From Pomacea canaliculata (lineage: Eukaryota > Mollusca > Gastropoda > Architaenioglossa > Ampullariidae), in NCBI RefSeq assembly GCF_003073045.1, contig NC_037598.1, positions 13,306,486-13,370,485 of the forward strand: a stretch of 64,000 nt of DNA, read 5' to 3'. This document shows, one piece after another, positions 42,501 through 57,500 of this stretch. The position numbers and the translations under genes were made by a program. The notes beneath the pieces were generated by a model. It ran no database searches. It was given only the letters and a program-made list of their open reading frames with translations, and was not told where the DNA came from. Numbering within the stretch: the first letter of the stretch is position 1; each line of letters starts with the position of its first letter.

Positions 42501-45500
42501 CTGAGAAGAGGAAATTTCCCACTCAGAAATACTTGAAGATATTCGTTGCCTAAAAAAAGCAAAAGCGTCCAGACCTGAAGGAGTGCCCTCCGACATTTTT
42601 AAGATTGCAAATAACATCCTCGGGAGAATGCTACACTCCCTTTTTAATAAAGTGTGTTTAAGTGGTACATATCCGGAAAGCTGGTCCAAGGCAGTGATTT
42701 TTCCTCTACACAAGTGTACAGGGCCGGTAGTCCAGCGCTTGTTAAGCAGAAAATACTGATCCATGCGAGTATAGTAAAGGTACGATTGGGAAAGACCGCG
42801 AACATAGATCTGATGATGGATGGGAGAATAGTGCTGATGCATGTAAAAGACCGCGAAAAGTGACCCGCCCGAGAGGTATATAATGGCAGAGCTGAGACGC
42901 AAGGACAGGGGAGAAAACTGCGAAGTGAAAGCGCAAGACAAGTGACGCCGCCGTGACTGTGGATCTAGCCTTCATTAAAGAGATGTGCAACTACTGACAG
43001 GTTCCTGCCTTTCTGACTTGAGTGCTGGACTGTTTTGGTCAATGTTCGACTCCCCTCACCACACACCGCTTGGCTACACAAGAAAAGTGATAATAGTAAA
43101 GTAAATAACTTTAGAGGGATTTCACTTTTAAACGTTATTAGCAAACTGTCCAGCAATTGACTAATTCTGTGAAGAAAGTGAACTTATCCCGGAAGCTCTG
43201 ATTCAGAAATATTTAACAAAACAAGGTGGACGCCTTTACACTCTTTTCTTAGATTTTTTGAAAGCTTTTGATAGTATTGATAGATCCGAATTACTATGTG
43301 TTCTGTTGAAAAGGGATGTCCATAGGAGCATGTTTTAAACACTACAGAGCATGTATAAAAGTGTGAAAGGTGCTGTTAAGGTCGGATCTCGAATGAGTGA
43401 CTATTTTGATTGTATATCTAGTGTCAAACAAAGTTGGGTGTTAATCCCTCTGTTGTTTTCTTTCTATCTAAGCTTTGGTCAGACTTAACATTATGTGGTG
43501 CGCGTGGTTTTGACGTCCTGGCAGATCCAATTTGGATTTTACTTTTGATGTGTGCAAATGACATTGCCATTGTCGCTGATTTTGCGGTTGACCTTTAACG
43601 TAAAATCTACTATCTAGATTAGAAACATTATGTAACAAATAAAGACTTACAGAATATGGATAAAGCAAAAATGCTAGTTTAAAATAGTGGCTTTATTAAT
43701 TAAGAATTGTGAAAAATGGTACTATGCTGGAAAGATTACTGTACAACCTAGCTATAATTATTTAGACGTTACATTTACATCTACGCTAAAGTGGGTTAAA
43801 TGTACTGATAGTTTATCTGAAAAACCATTAAAAGCATTTGCAGGAGTCAAAAATTGTCTTTATACTAAAGAACCTTTCAACAGACATAATCTTTCAAATA
43901 TTTGATACAAAAGAAACCTTTTCTTCGGTATGGATGTGAAATTTGGGGATGGAAACAATATACTGATCTAGAGAAAGTTAAAATAATTTTTTTTTTATTA
44001 ATGTTCAAGTAAATTTTAAATGTTGGCAGAATTTTTTTAAATGATAAATCCTCTGGGGAATGTGAAAGGTTTCCTCTTGTATCTGACTTGTTTATAAGAA
44101 TTATCCAATACTTGTGCAGATTACTGTCGTTACCTGAACACGGGTACAATAAAACAATATTAGAATATGTTATGTTTACAAGTTAAGGCAGGCAGATCTA
44201 ACTGGGCCTCTCGAGTTAGAATTTTACTATGTATCCGTGGCTTTGGGTATGCATGGGAATGGCAGACAGAAGGTAATTTCACTTATTCATTACCAGAGTA
44301 AAAGAAGGTTTATAAGACTTTTTTCGTCAAAAATGGCACGATTGAGTGTCTACTTCTGATTATTGTGATTATCATCCATACTTAATTAGAGCAACAGACC
44401 TAAACCAGGTATCACGATGCGAACACAGACCCTTTACTCTCTCTGAAGTTCACCATTTGTGTAAGAACATTAAAAAAGTAGCTATTAATGTTGCCATCTA
44501 CATAACAGAATGCCTGAAAATGAGAACACGGTGACAGTGTACATTTAATCATTCAACATTCAATACCATCATATTGTGTACTAATAAGTTAAAACCTCAA
44601 GCACAACTGAAATGTTGAATTTTTACGCAACCTTTTGATTCTATTCGCCCCCAGTGAAGCATAGAGCTGCAACCCCACCCCTCCATCGGACCCGGTTCTA
44701 GGCGTCTCTTTCCAGTTGGGACCATGTCATGCCAGCTGTCTCTGCCTCGCTGTGGACTGATCTCCTCCACGTCTCTCTGGGTTTCCCAACCCTGCGCCTC
44801 CCCTGTGGATTCCAGGCCAGAGCTTGTCTCGTTAAATTGTCAACCGGCTTTCGCAAGGTGTGACTGATCCTGCCCCACTTCCACTTCTTGGTATTAGCTG
44901 GCAGGTTTTTCGTTGGTCCACTCCCACAGGGCTATATTTGAGATCTTCTCGGGTAATCTAAAGATGCTGATCTTTGTGTGTAAATGTATAAAGACAAAGC
45001 CTTGGAGCTCCAGATAGGTCTTAGGGTATGGAATGTAAGCCTGGCTTTGTTTATTCGGCTTCTTACATCTTTGCTGACTATGTTGCCTAGGTAGGTGAAA
45101 CGGTCAGACTCTGTAATACATTCCCCATTTAGTTGGAGTTGGGCTTCTTGCTTGCTGTTGACCCGCGTTACCTCCGTCTTCTTGATGTTGTTGGTCAGGC
45201 TAGTCATCACTGCTTCTTCTGCGAGCCGAGTGAGCTTTGTCTGTGCGTGTTGCTACTTGTGGGACAACAGGTTGGAGTCACCCGCAAAGTGGAGGTCCTC
45301 AAGTCCTCAAGGTCCACTTAATGCCCGTGTTGCTGTTAGAGTTTGTTCTTCTCATGATCCAGTCTATGATGATCAGTAAGATTGTTAGCGAGAGCATACA
45401 ACTCCAGTCCTCACTGCGAAGGGGTAGGTCAGGTATTCGTTGTGGATCACCTGGCATGTCGAGTCTTCATACAGCTGCTGGATGATGGCAATGAAGTTTG

Positions 45501-48500
45501 GTGGAAATCTGTAGTGCTGCATCAGTTTCCATATGGTTTCCCTGCCTTTTTAAAATCCACAAAAGTTATATATAGTGTCGACTGCCATTCGATGGACTGT
45601 TCAATAATATTTCGTTGTGTAGCGATTTGGTCTGTGCATGATTTACTCTGCCGAAAGCCTTCCTTTTCTTGCGTCAGTCTCTTGTCTAGGGCATTCTTCA
45701 GTCTCTTCAGGATGATTCTGGTCAGAACCTTGGTAGAAATGGACAACAGCGTAATCTCCCGCCAATCGCTGCACTGTCGGGTCACCATTTTGGGGTAACT
45801 TTACTCGGTAGCCAATCTTCCAGTCTGCTGGAACGTGTTCCTGTTCCCAAATTCTCAGCAGCAGCGGGTGTAGCATCTCTGCTGAGGCTGATGAGTCTGC
45901 CTTGAGTGCTTCTGCAGGAATGCCATCTGGGACTGCAGACTTGCCAGAATCCAAGGACTTGATGGGTTTGCTGATTTCTGCCTTGATTGGTGGGTTGGTG
46001 TTTACATGGAGCTGTTCGGCAGCTGGGGCAATGTCCAAAGTGGTTGTTGGTGGTGGCTGGTTAAGTATTTCATCAAAATATTCCACTTAGCGAGTTTTTT
46101 GTTCTGCATCCCCGTAGACGACGCTGCCAATCTTATTCTTTATTGGCCTGCATTGGTGTTTTTCCTTCCTGACAAAATTCTTGTAACTTCGTCATGACTA
46201 TTTGTGTTATTTCGCCCGGCTGCTTGTTCTGCCTCTTCTGCCATCCTGTGTGCCAACTGTCTCTTGTCGTCTCTTGCACTCTTCTTCACTTCTCTGATTA
46301 TCTCCCAGTACTTTGCTCTGAGCTCTTTTTTTTCCTGTTGGTCTTGACATTGGTTGGTCTTCTTTTTCAGCTCTTTCTTTTCCTCTATCTTTTGACAGGT
46401 CCTTAAAGTCAGCCATTCCTTGTGCTGTTTTCCTTTCTTCCCAGAATGTGTGTGCAGGCAATCTTTCACGTCTCTTGTAATCCTGTACAGTGGTTGGCCA
46501 CTGTTTCTTGCAGGAGTCCCTCCAGTGCCACAAACCTGCTTTTTTACTTCGCAGTTGAACTCTTCTTGCTTTCTACGGTCTCTAAGAAACTGCACGTTGA
46601 ATTTGTGGTGCGATCTGTCTGATGAGTCATGGAAAGACCTCAGCTTTATCTTTATGGTTGCCACAAGCAGGTGGTGGTATGTGGCTGCATCTGCACCTTG
46701 CTTTATCTGAAATCCACCAGACTCCTTCTAAACTGGCGATTAATGGTCATGTGATCAATCTGGTTTTCTGTATGTCCATCTGGTGAAGTCCAGGTGTTCT
46801 TGTGAATGTTTTTGTGTGTAAAAACTGTGCCTCCGACTACAAGGTCATTGAACAAGCAGATGTCTGTGAGCAGTTTACCATTTTCGTTGCAGTTGCCCAC
46901 ACCGTGCTTTCCCCTTATGTGTCCTTTCTCTGTGTTGTCATTTCCAGATTTGGCATTTATGTCGCCCATTAATATCTTTATGTCTCGGTTTGGAGTACGA
47001 TCAATCAGTGCTTGTAGGGAGTTGTAAAAGACTTCCTTTTTCCTCTTCTTATCTGCGTTGGCAGGTGCATAGCACTGGATGATGGTGATCTTTCTTCCGT
47101 TGGAGTTGAACCTTGCTGACATGAGTCGTGGGGAAACTGGTTCCCATGCTATTAGTGCTCTTGCAGCCTCTGGTGTCTTCAGTATTGCTACTCCTTGTTC
47201 GTGGTCATGGTCAGGGTCTTTATGTCCAGAGTAGATGATAGTCTCTCCTGACGAAAGTCTGGTCTGACCGTTGCCATTCCACCTTGTCTCGCACAGGCCG
47301 AGGAGCTTGATGTTACAGTTCTTCATTTCCTATGCTACCTGAGCTGATTTACCTCTCTCGTACAGGGGTCTGACGTTCCAGGTCCCTATCCTGGTTTTTG
47401 CCTTATCCGTGAGAAGACGGTTCGGTGAGCTGGCTTCCCGAGAGCGTTCGCCAGCACGTGTCATAAGCCCTTTTGATGAGGTATCTTCCCGTCCATGCTC
47501 TAGTTGAGCACTTAATGTGTTTGCGGTTTCTGTAACTTTTTGATTTTTGATAGGGTGGGGCTGCTAATCCCACCCCAACCCTCTTCCTTCATCGGGCTTG
47601 GGACCGGCAGGTACCCGGTGGTTTTCAGGCGAGTCGTACAACAACTTACTGTTTACATTGATGTAGCCAGCAGTATGTGATGATGATATAGGCCATATTG
47701 CCTGCAAAAAACTATATTATCATTACTACTACTTCTATCGTTCTTCTTACCCGGCGAGGATGATGGGTGCAGCGTATGCCCTGTGGCTCTCCACAATCAC
47801 TTTCTGGTCTAGCAAGTCTTTAACATGATCTTACACTTCCTTCAGCTGGTGCGTTGGTATACATCCTTAGGGCAGAGCGACCGGCACCTCGTAGTGGTAC
47901 GCAGATAACTGAAGGCATGGCTTAGGTGAAGCTGTTGGCCTGATTGCAGATGACTAATTCGTTTATACCGACATCCGCCGTGACACCTTGTTGGCATTCA
48001 GCACTGTCCACAGATTCTAAACTTGCGACGACACCACGCGCCGTCAACGTAACGCTGCTGCTCGTCAGGTTTGTAACACAATGGCTTGTGTGCTGTGTCA
48101 CCGTGAGGGTGAGGACCAGCACCAACCTCACTGGCAACGCCTGCGCACTGGGGGAGGCGAGCAGAGGTCGATGGGAGGGCACACTCGTCACTTTACTTAA
48201 AGCCATGGAAATGCAGGCACGTGCGTGTTGACAGCGGACCTGGCCAGTCCTTTTGTCAACACAGTCCTATCGATGGCAGCCTCACGGACTGCTGTCTGTA
48301 CTGCATGCGCACATTTGCGGTGGCGTCCAGTGTCGACTAAAGACGTCTTATCTCTAGTAGAAGCGGCACGCAACTCTGCGCTCTCTGTTCCTATCGACAG
48401 GTCCTTGACCACTGGATAGGAATGACTGTCAGAAACTAGCCGAAAACAGAAATGTCCACCAGCGCCACTCCTGAGTTTAGTACGTCTCCGCCGGTCCCTC

Positions 48501-51500
48501 ACTTCAACGCCGCGCCGCCTTTCACCTCCTCTGTTAAAGCTGTTTCTGGGAAGCCTGGACTACAGACCATCCCATTGTCTTGTCTGCTCTCATCGCAAAT
48601 ATTTCTATTTTTGCCGACCATCAGCCTCCCGATGACCATTTTGCTCGCACAAGTGCCGCAGGTCGTGCGATCCGGCTAATGGGATATCACTTTTTCGTTT
48701 CGTGTGAGGTTTCGAGATCGCCTCCATCTCTGGCTGTCTGACTCGTGAAGTCAGACAATCTCTCTCGTCCTCCTTGTCGTCATTACCGTATCTTCTCTCT
48801 CTCTCTTTCTCTACACGCAGTGCCGTCTTAAGAAGGTCCACTAAAGGACTTACGGTCACCCAGTAGTTTGGACGTTTCACGTCGAACATGGCAATTTTGT
48901 AATCGTTTAACAAACAAAGCCGCCAGTTGGGTACTTGAAACGGCATCGCTCTGCAGGCTGTTTGCTTTCGCTTGTAAATTCCAGTGGGTGACAACATACT
49001 CGTCGATCGGCTCATCACGCCGTTGTTGGTTATAGAAACTGGCAATGACGTCGACCGCATCCTTCGCATAATCGCCATTTGCCTCGAATAGGACATCCAA
49101 GATCTTTTTCGGCATGTCTATTATGTCAGGAGGTACCATCCTGATGTCGAGTGCATTGTGTACAATGAATTGTAACCTAGCTATACAGTTTGTGTTTTTG
49201 GTGCTCCTGCGGCTAGCTGCTGTGGAGAAACGGGATTTTGTATTGTGTTGACACCGGTACTCTTGCTGTTTATAAAATGACAAGCAACAGAGCCAGGGAA
49301 GCAGAGCAAATCCTCCCTTCCAGGCTTCCCTCAAACGTCCAAGCAGCTGTGACTGTTTTTTTCCTGCTTTCGCAAACCTTCCTGAGCTTCTATTTATTCA
49401 ATCCGGTCAAATAAACAACACCAAAGTTAACCTATGTTGGATACCAATGGTGAAGCTATCAGCTACGACTGCACACCACGTGCTCTATCCATCCACCCAC
49501 CGCGGATACTGTTTCCGTCTTGGACTCTAGTTTAAAATCTTCTAGCGCAAACAATCGCATCTTACCTGGCAGTGTAGTTTTCAACATCAATGCTCAAAAG
49601 ATAATGATTACAAAGACTGCATATTAAAAGACAAAGAAGCATAGTGTGGATCTTGCAATGTATCTTTAAATATTGTTTTCATGGCGAAAGCTAGCTTAAA
49701 AGTACAAAAACACACGTAAAGAAGGAAAAGCTCTAGAACGTTGAAACTTACTTTTTTAACCGTGATAAAAGAAACACTCATATACTTCTACCTCAAATTA
49801 TATCTTCCTTCTTTGAAAAATAGGTGAAATATGACTGAGAGATAGAATTTAGTTGATTTTGCTTGCATGTTCTATAAACGTCTTTGAATTGTCCTTACAA
49901 TAGATTTCTTGGTGCTTAAAAAGGTCATTTTCAGTGTGGTCATACCTGTCGGAACCTTGTTTACAAAGGTTCCCAGTCACTTAATCCCCAGACACTTCAT
50001 CCCCGACACTTCATCCCCGACACTTCATCCCCGAGACTTTTAATCCCTAAGCACTTCATCCCCAGACACTTAATCCCTAAACTAAATTCTTAACTATAAA
50101 AATTATGAAGTCAGCGAAAAATTTTATTGAAATTTATTAATTGAAATTCAAATAATTCAAATTCAAATCATGCTATTAACTTCAACGTCATTTGAACATC
50201 TACAACATTAGTTAAAGTTCATATAAGCTAGTAAATTTAATGTTCAACAATATGATATGAAAATTGTTCTTGAGTGTTCGCGAGGTAATTGCTGTTAATC
50301 AATATGAAAGGTAAGCTAATGATCGGAGGTACAGAAGACGATCCATTGACTCATATCTCTCTACAATGTTGCTAACTCAGCGTATTTCTTCTTTGGACGC
50401 TTCTCTGTGCCGGCGCATGATTGTAGAACAGACGCCTTGTGTAGCTGACAATCCTTACGTAGACCATCAAGGAATTCCACATCGTTGGGTGATGACAGAA
50501 AGAGAGATTGAAGGGCGTGATGCCAACCCTCCACAGAGTTGTTTGTTCGTGCAACACCGCCGATGACGTCCAGGTATTTTTTCCAAGTGTCTGGAGGGAA
50601 TAAAGCTGAAGCGTAGTTATCCCCTCTACCGCGCAGTCTGCGGCCACGTATATACGTATGCTCGAAGTAGGATAGAAGTTCCGGCATGCGATCATGTTGT
50701 GGCATTGACTCTGCAAGCAATTCGAAGGAATCGACAATGTCGTCTTCACGTATGTAGGCAAGTGCTGGGAGGCATCTGACCATTCCACGTCACTCGTCGT
50801 TTTCGTCATAGTCACTTCTCATCCCCAGTTCAGAGACTTTGCGTAATACCGCTTGACTTAAGTGACAGTAACAGCCCGTTACTTTACATGACTGAAACTT
50901 CTCTCTAAAAGCGGTCATCGCAGCTTTCTCAAAGTCTGTTACTATATATTGTCTCTGGAGCTGCATTAGGCACTAGCTCTCTAACTGCATCAAACAATCT
51001 AGTATAGGTTGCACTTGATTTGTCCTGAAGCAAGCAGTACAGCACCGGCGGAATCACTCCTTGCGCGAATTGGAAATGAATTGTGTAGAGTTGGTAGAAT
51101 AAACTGGGGACAACTTTGAAAGTACCATCGGCGAACCAGCAGTTGCTGCGTCCGAGCCAATCTAGTAATTGTCTGTGATTTCATTTTCAGCTGTCACTAA
51201 CGTGACCGGACACTTCAGTGATTGATGCTTGGTACATCTCCAGTTCATGTTTCCGTTTAGCGCCTTCTTCTTGAGCTAGAATTCATATCCATCATGAACT
51301 AGTATAGATCTACCTTTACCACTTTTTATGAACTCCAGAGGCATTTCTCTTACGGTTATATTTCAAGCTCACAGAACTGTCGTTCAACGAAGAATAAAAA
51401 TATCTTACCAACTCAACACTTTTATAGAGGCTTTAAACAATGCTTTATAGAAGAATAAGTGATTAGAAATCACACATCACACATCACACATCACACATTG

Positions 51501-54500
51501 CTCTATACAGTGTGGGGATGACGTATTCTAATTCAATGCTTTGACAGAAGCATTACATAATGCTTTATAAAGGATTAAGTGTCTGGGAATGAAGTGTCGG
51601 GGAGGAGGTGTCGTGGAGGAAGTGTCGGGGATTAAAAGTCTCGGGGATTAAAAGTCTCGGGGATGAAGTGTCGGGGATGAAGTGTCGGGGATGAAGTGTC
51701 AGGGGATTAAAAGTCTCGGGGATGAAGTGTCTGGGGATTAAGTGACCGGACACCGTTTACAAAATATGGCGAAACTTTTTTATATTTCTTGATTGAGTGT
51801 TATTTTACCTTAGCTCTTGTTTAAAAATTATGCTATTGAAAAAGTCACTGATTTCGGAGACAAATATTGCAAAAACCAAATTAATAAAAGTGTATCATCC
51901 TCACAAAACTTCTTCTTGTTCTTAATCACCCCTAGTGGAGCATAGGCCCGCAACACTTCTAGGTATGTCGTATCACTTCACAGCTTTACAGTCCAGACAG
52001 AGCTGTGCATTTCAGGTCTGCTGTCGATGGGATGACGAGATATTCAATGAATTAAACAATAAGGTTATGTAGTCTTTAACATGGTAAATGTTGAATATTA
52101 TTTGTGTTGTTTTTGTATTTTGTCATATGTTCATAGAAGAAATATTTCTACAATGAAATACTCCACAATAATAATAAAAAATTTTCATTGTTTTTTTAAA
52201 CACGTTCTTTAATTAATTCTTATAAAGCTTTTAATATTTTAAATGTTGTTAAAAACAGGTAAGTTATATTTTGCGTTTGATGATTCCAATTCTTTGGTCA
52301 ATATTTTGTAGATCTTCTGATGAAGTGTATTTTGCGTTACAGGGAACGTTGCTCTAAACAGACCGTGCAATCAAAGTTCAGATTTTGACCCCAACAAGGG
52401 TCTTTGCAATATGGCTCTAAATGGTAGACATGGGGATTATTCTGGAGACGGAGACTGCATCCATACTCAATTGGACGAACAGAACTCTTCCTTTTCGGTG
52501 AATTTAGGACCAAACATTTATATTCACAAGATCATCATCGTCGGACGCCCTAGCTGTAAGAATAAAGATTAAGATACATTTAACCTGGTACTAAAAAGTT
52601 CACAGTGACAATTTCTCACTCTCAGTCACATTATAAAAATAGAACTAAATTATTGGCATTTTATGCATAATGTAGCAGAACCCTTTATCATTAGTGGAAC
52701 TGAAGATTGCGTACAGAGACTAATACTGTAACCGGATATGTATATACAGAAGATCTTTTTAGTGACCCTTGTAAAGTATACTAAAGTGACCTCGGTAGTG
52801 ACTTTTTGAAGATAAATTAGTTATAATGGTAGAAGCGGTAGTGCTAGATCAGAGAGATGTACATCTTACAGCACATAAGCGGTGTACTGTCATGTAACAC
52901 TTATATTTCTTTTACAGTTAATCACAGAAATGGAAACATGCATGTCTACTTGGATGGAGAAAACTTTACAACTTTCATCCAAAATGACTCAAGACATGAA
53001 TATACCTTTGATTCAAGGGAAGTTCGAAAAGTAGAAATTGTAACACTCAAGAGATTTGGAATACAAGGCGACCAGAACACAGGAGTATTAAACATATGCG
53101 AGGTGTACGTTTACGGTAAGTTGACCATAAGATAGACGCTTACTAAGTCCCTTTGATATACTTAGACTTTGAAGTCAAAGTCAGTCAAATTCCCTTTCAT
53201 AGATATAAAACGTGATTGCATGTGCTTTAACCTGCTCCTAATTTTGAGTCCCCAAATGGAATGTCATCACTTCGCTTTTTATGGACAATACGCAATACAT
53301 ACAAACGTTAAGTGCCAATCAACTCAAACATATTTCTTGATCAGCATTGCCAATTTTCAGACATAACAAACAAACTTATTGGTTGACTAATTTGGTTCTT
53401 TAAGGAAAGCAAATCATTGTAAAACAATCCCTAAAGACGCCAACGCTTTCTTTCACTTTTTATTCATTTACTTTTTGTACAACTTGCCACAGAATCCCGT
53501 TCACATTGCACTCTCGAAACAGTGTCTTTCCCAATACGTTCGCTTCGGCGGAGGCGAAACGTAAAGAAAGAGATTTTAACCTTCATTAGGTGATGCATGT
53601 CGTGCAAAGCAAAGATAGTCAATAGAAAGATGAATCATTTAAACATTACCGACGTAAATATCAGACTTGAGCGCCCTTAAGCGAGTATCATGATGGCATC
53701 CACAACGAAGAAACGGAGTGGCGGGACTGTACTGGCGTGCAATCACTTGCATGAACTCTCAGTACAAATGTCCAGGAAAGTCTTTTTTTGTGGTTCTTGA
53801 AAGACGTAAGTACCTGAAGTTATATACCTCGCTTCATTTTTGATTGCAATTGATGCTTCTAAATAAGATTTAGTGAAAATGTTTGTGCCGCACCTAGGTT
53901 CATGGTGACTTTGTTTAATTGTGAAGAAATGTTTACAGCTGTGATCGCCTTGCTGGTATAATTAGCTTGTGAATGCATGCTGTTATTGTTAGTACATTGT
54001 TCTTCTGAGGGCAAGGAAGTTTTAGTTGATGCGTTGAATTGGAAAATTCTTCCAAATCCAGTTTTTAATCACTGTCTCGTCGATCATTTCTGTTGTACTG
54101 TTTGTAATGAAGATCAATGAAACATTTAAAAAGGAAAGGAGAAACCTTAAAAGGAGGTTGAAGGAGGGATTGTTGGTAGGTGATTAAGCTACAGCAGTTA
54201 TGTTTCCCTTCCTTGGCTTTTGTCTTCGTGCATTTGGTGCATGGTAGCCCCTCTTTTACAGTGGAATGCTTCTTTACCCATGGATGCAAAGATCGTGTCC
54301 AAAGAATTAGGAGAGAAGAACCACTGAAGAAAAATGTTAACGTTCTCTGTAGTTCAGACTACTTCCTGTGCAGTGACCAGCGGGGCTGAAACCACAAGCC
54401 ATTTCTTCTGTACCAGGTTTTCATGTACAGCTGGCAGAATTCAAAATCCTCTTTTCAATGACAGGTTGTGTCTCATCAAAACTGCGGATGAGGGTTTGCA

Positions 54501-57500
54501 GTTATTGTCAAGGCAAACTCACTGGAAAACTTTCTGGTGCACAGCGAAAGCTGTTCCTAACTTGAAACAGTCTGGAGGTGGTGGTGGCGGCATTACGACT
54601 AAGATCACACTAGCTGCGCAAACCAGTAATGATAAATGAACAGATAGTAGACGGTGCGATATGTAGAGGCACAAACCGTAAAGAAATGGATGAAGATATG
54701 AAGGGTGCTGTAAGCAGTTGGAGCCGTACTTGGTGGCAGACATGACAGAGAGTAATACAAGAGAGTTACGAATAGTACTATTTCAGGAATGGTACTTCGT
54801 AAACAGATATGTTTACAGAGAGCGTTTAAATGTAGCTTCGGAGTCCGAGGGGCGAATGTGATGTGGAGCTCCACTGCTTGGCAGAACAGAAGGAGAACAT
54901 CTGCTGTCCGCGATTGTCTTTGTGGGAAGGAGGGATATATTGTGGGAGTCTGATGAGGAGTTGAGGTTTTGGGCAGGGGTGGAACAGACAAGATTTGAGT
55001 AGAGTAGTGGGGGGAAGGAGCCTTCAAAGGATCCATAGCATAGAGTTGACAGCTTGTAGTCTATTCTAGCTTAAAGTACTAGACAATGAAGAGACTGATG
55101 AAGTGCAGTTCAAATTTGTTCAAATGATTAAATTAACGAGTCCAGAAAAGTAGACGAGCAGCTGAGTTCTGGACTTTCTGAAGCTTATCTACGAGGTACT
55201 CTGGACAGCCAGCAGGAAGAGAGTTGCAGTAGTCTCGTTTAGATAAAATGAGCAGATGATAATTGTGGTGGTCGAGATGGACAGAGTATGACAAATGGAG
55301 CTGATCGTTTGGAGCTCCTAGTCAGCAGCACCACTGAATAGAGCACAAGTCATTGGTCTCATGTTGAAACAACTCATGTCACGTAAAAAAAACTGAACTT
55401 TCCTGGATGAATTAAGGAATTGATAATGTGGACTTACAAATGTGTTCTAGTACAGTCGATAATGATGTCATAAAGGGACCAGAATTTAAGCAGTGACTAG
55501 ACTTTTATACATACCTGTTGACATACATTACCTTATGTCTGTTGTATTGTTATATAGGGTACATTGCAACGGTGTGAATGGCTTAAGCATATATGTTATG
55601 CCTGTAATAGGTTTAATGTGTAAATAAAGAATAACTGTTTATATATTTAAAATAGTTAAGTTATTAGATATTGGATAGTAGTTTAAAATGGCTTCAAATC
55701 AGAGTCCTGCATAGAATACTGGGGACGAAAATAATTCTACTTAATATGGGTCTAGAGTAGGACGATATTTGGGACTACTGCAGATGTGAAAAAGAAAACT
55801 TTCAAGATAGTTTGGAAATGTAAAATATGTCCGAAATTTCTGACACTACCTAATTTTTGTGATATTGTTACGTATGTTTGTTATATTACAATGAATATGA
55901 TTTGGTTAATGTTTTTATGTAATGTAATATGTTTATGGAAAATGTTCTAAAAAAAGGATATGATACAGAGGGTTTCTTTAATCAGTGAAAAAGAATCATG
56001 TAGTTCAATACGACTGTAATAGTTGCCTCAAAAAAAGAAACTAAAGTGTTAAAGCAAAAGATAGCTCCCTAGTGAGTAACTGTAATTGTTTAGCTATAAA
56101 AGTTACTTCTGATGACGCTAAACCATCTTCAAACAGGCATGCAGTGGGAAATCTGTAAAGATATAGGTAGCACTGTAGTGATTATATAATCAAATAATTG
56201 TGCAGTATTGTGTATCCAAATAAGACAGTATTCTAGTCAGATTATAGTTCTTGTGTAAACATCTATGTCTAAATATTAGTATATCAATTATATATAATCT
56301 TATGAAAATACATTTTAGTGTTATAATTACACATGGTGGATGTTCCCTCTGATTTTTCTACGTGTCGTCATTATGGTATCTTTGTTGCCTCTGCGTACAA
56401 AAGTTTGTTGTGTGTAGAATGAAGAGCGCGCAGCATGTTTGACGAACTAAAACTTTTCTTAGACCAAAGTGTTGGCTTAGGCACCGCAACATCACAAAGG
56501 TGACCAAGACAGTGTTTTATTCTAGTAAAATTTAGATCAATTGTAGTTCCTTGTTTTGTTAGTGGTAATGTCACTTGACTAGGAGTTACTGTTTCTCTGT
56601 TGTATCTTAGTGCTCTAAAAGCTATAATACGTAAAGAGCTGAAACGTCAAACATGCATGGACTTCTTAGTATATATATATATGAACTTTTGTGTAAAATG
56701 TAATTCTTACATTGCTTAGAGCTCAAATACCTAAAGTGTTACATAAAGGCATTCACTAGAGATCCTCTTCTTTGTAAGCATCGTGTTTATCCATGCTGTT
56801 CCTGTAGAGAATCTGGTTTTTAGTTCTCTCTCTACTCACATCTGGTTATTCTCTCTCAGTATGTATAAAGTTATTTTTTTCAGCGTGCCTAAGCAATAGT
56901 ATGTCTCAATTGTGAAAAGATATGTGATTCAAGTGCAAAAGTCTAAACGTCACCTGCACAGATTAACTGGTAGCTGTTTAGGTAAGTGATTTCTTTATTT
57001 CAGTAAAGTTAATTTTTTAAAAATAACTGTTATTATTTCAAGAAAGAAGAGCTCGCATCATATTTTATGACGTAATAAAATTTCTTCTTCACCCAATGTG
57101 CGTGTTGGATGAGGCAAAACTGCATGACAAAGATCATCCTAGAACAATGTCGCATTACACTAAAATCTAGAATAATTGGAATTCCTTGTATTGTTATTGA
57201 TTACATCACTAGACTAGAAGTTACTGTTTTCTGTTGTATCTTATTTAAAGATTGAAAAGCTATGATATTTGAGCACCAAAATGTCAAGCATATATGGACG
57301 ACTTATCATAATTTCTCTTAAACCAATTTACGTTTTGATTTATGCCTTACCTTATAAAAAAAGGTGATCCCGGGACAATATTTTATTATTGTAAAATCTA
57401 GAATAATCAAGATTTCTTGTATTGTTATTATGTAGTAACATCACTAGACTAGAAGTCACTGTTTTCTGTTGTATTTTACTTAAAAATTGAAAGGCTATGA

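Noticed and set aside
48197..48502. Independent host gene on the minus strand
   Set aside because: The LVDTG motif and position after a gag-like frame make it a decayed retropepsin.
49978..50090. Regular ACTTCATCCCCG repeats, CRISPR-like at first sight
   Set aside because: Direct tandem units without spacers, mirrored at 51.6-51.75 kb, and bounded by a 9-bp target duplication: MULE termini.
53692..53800. Short frame MASTTKKRSGG
   Set aside because: Only about 35 codons, no splice sites or known match.
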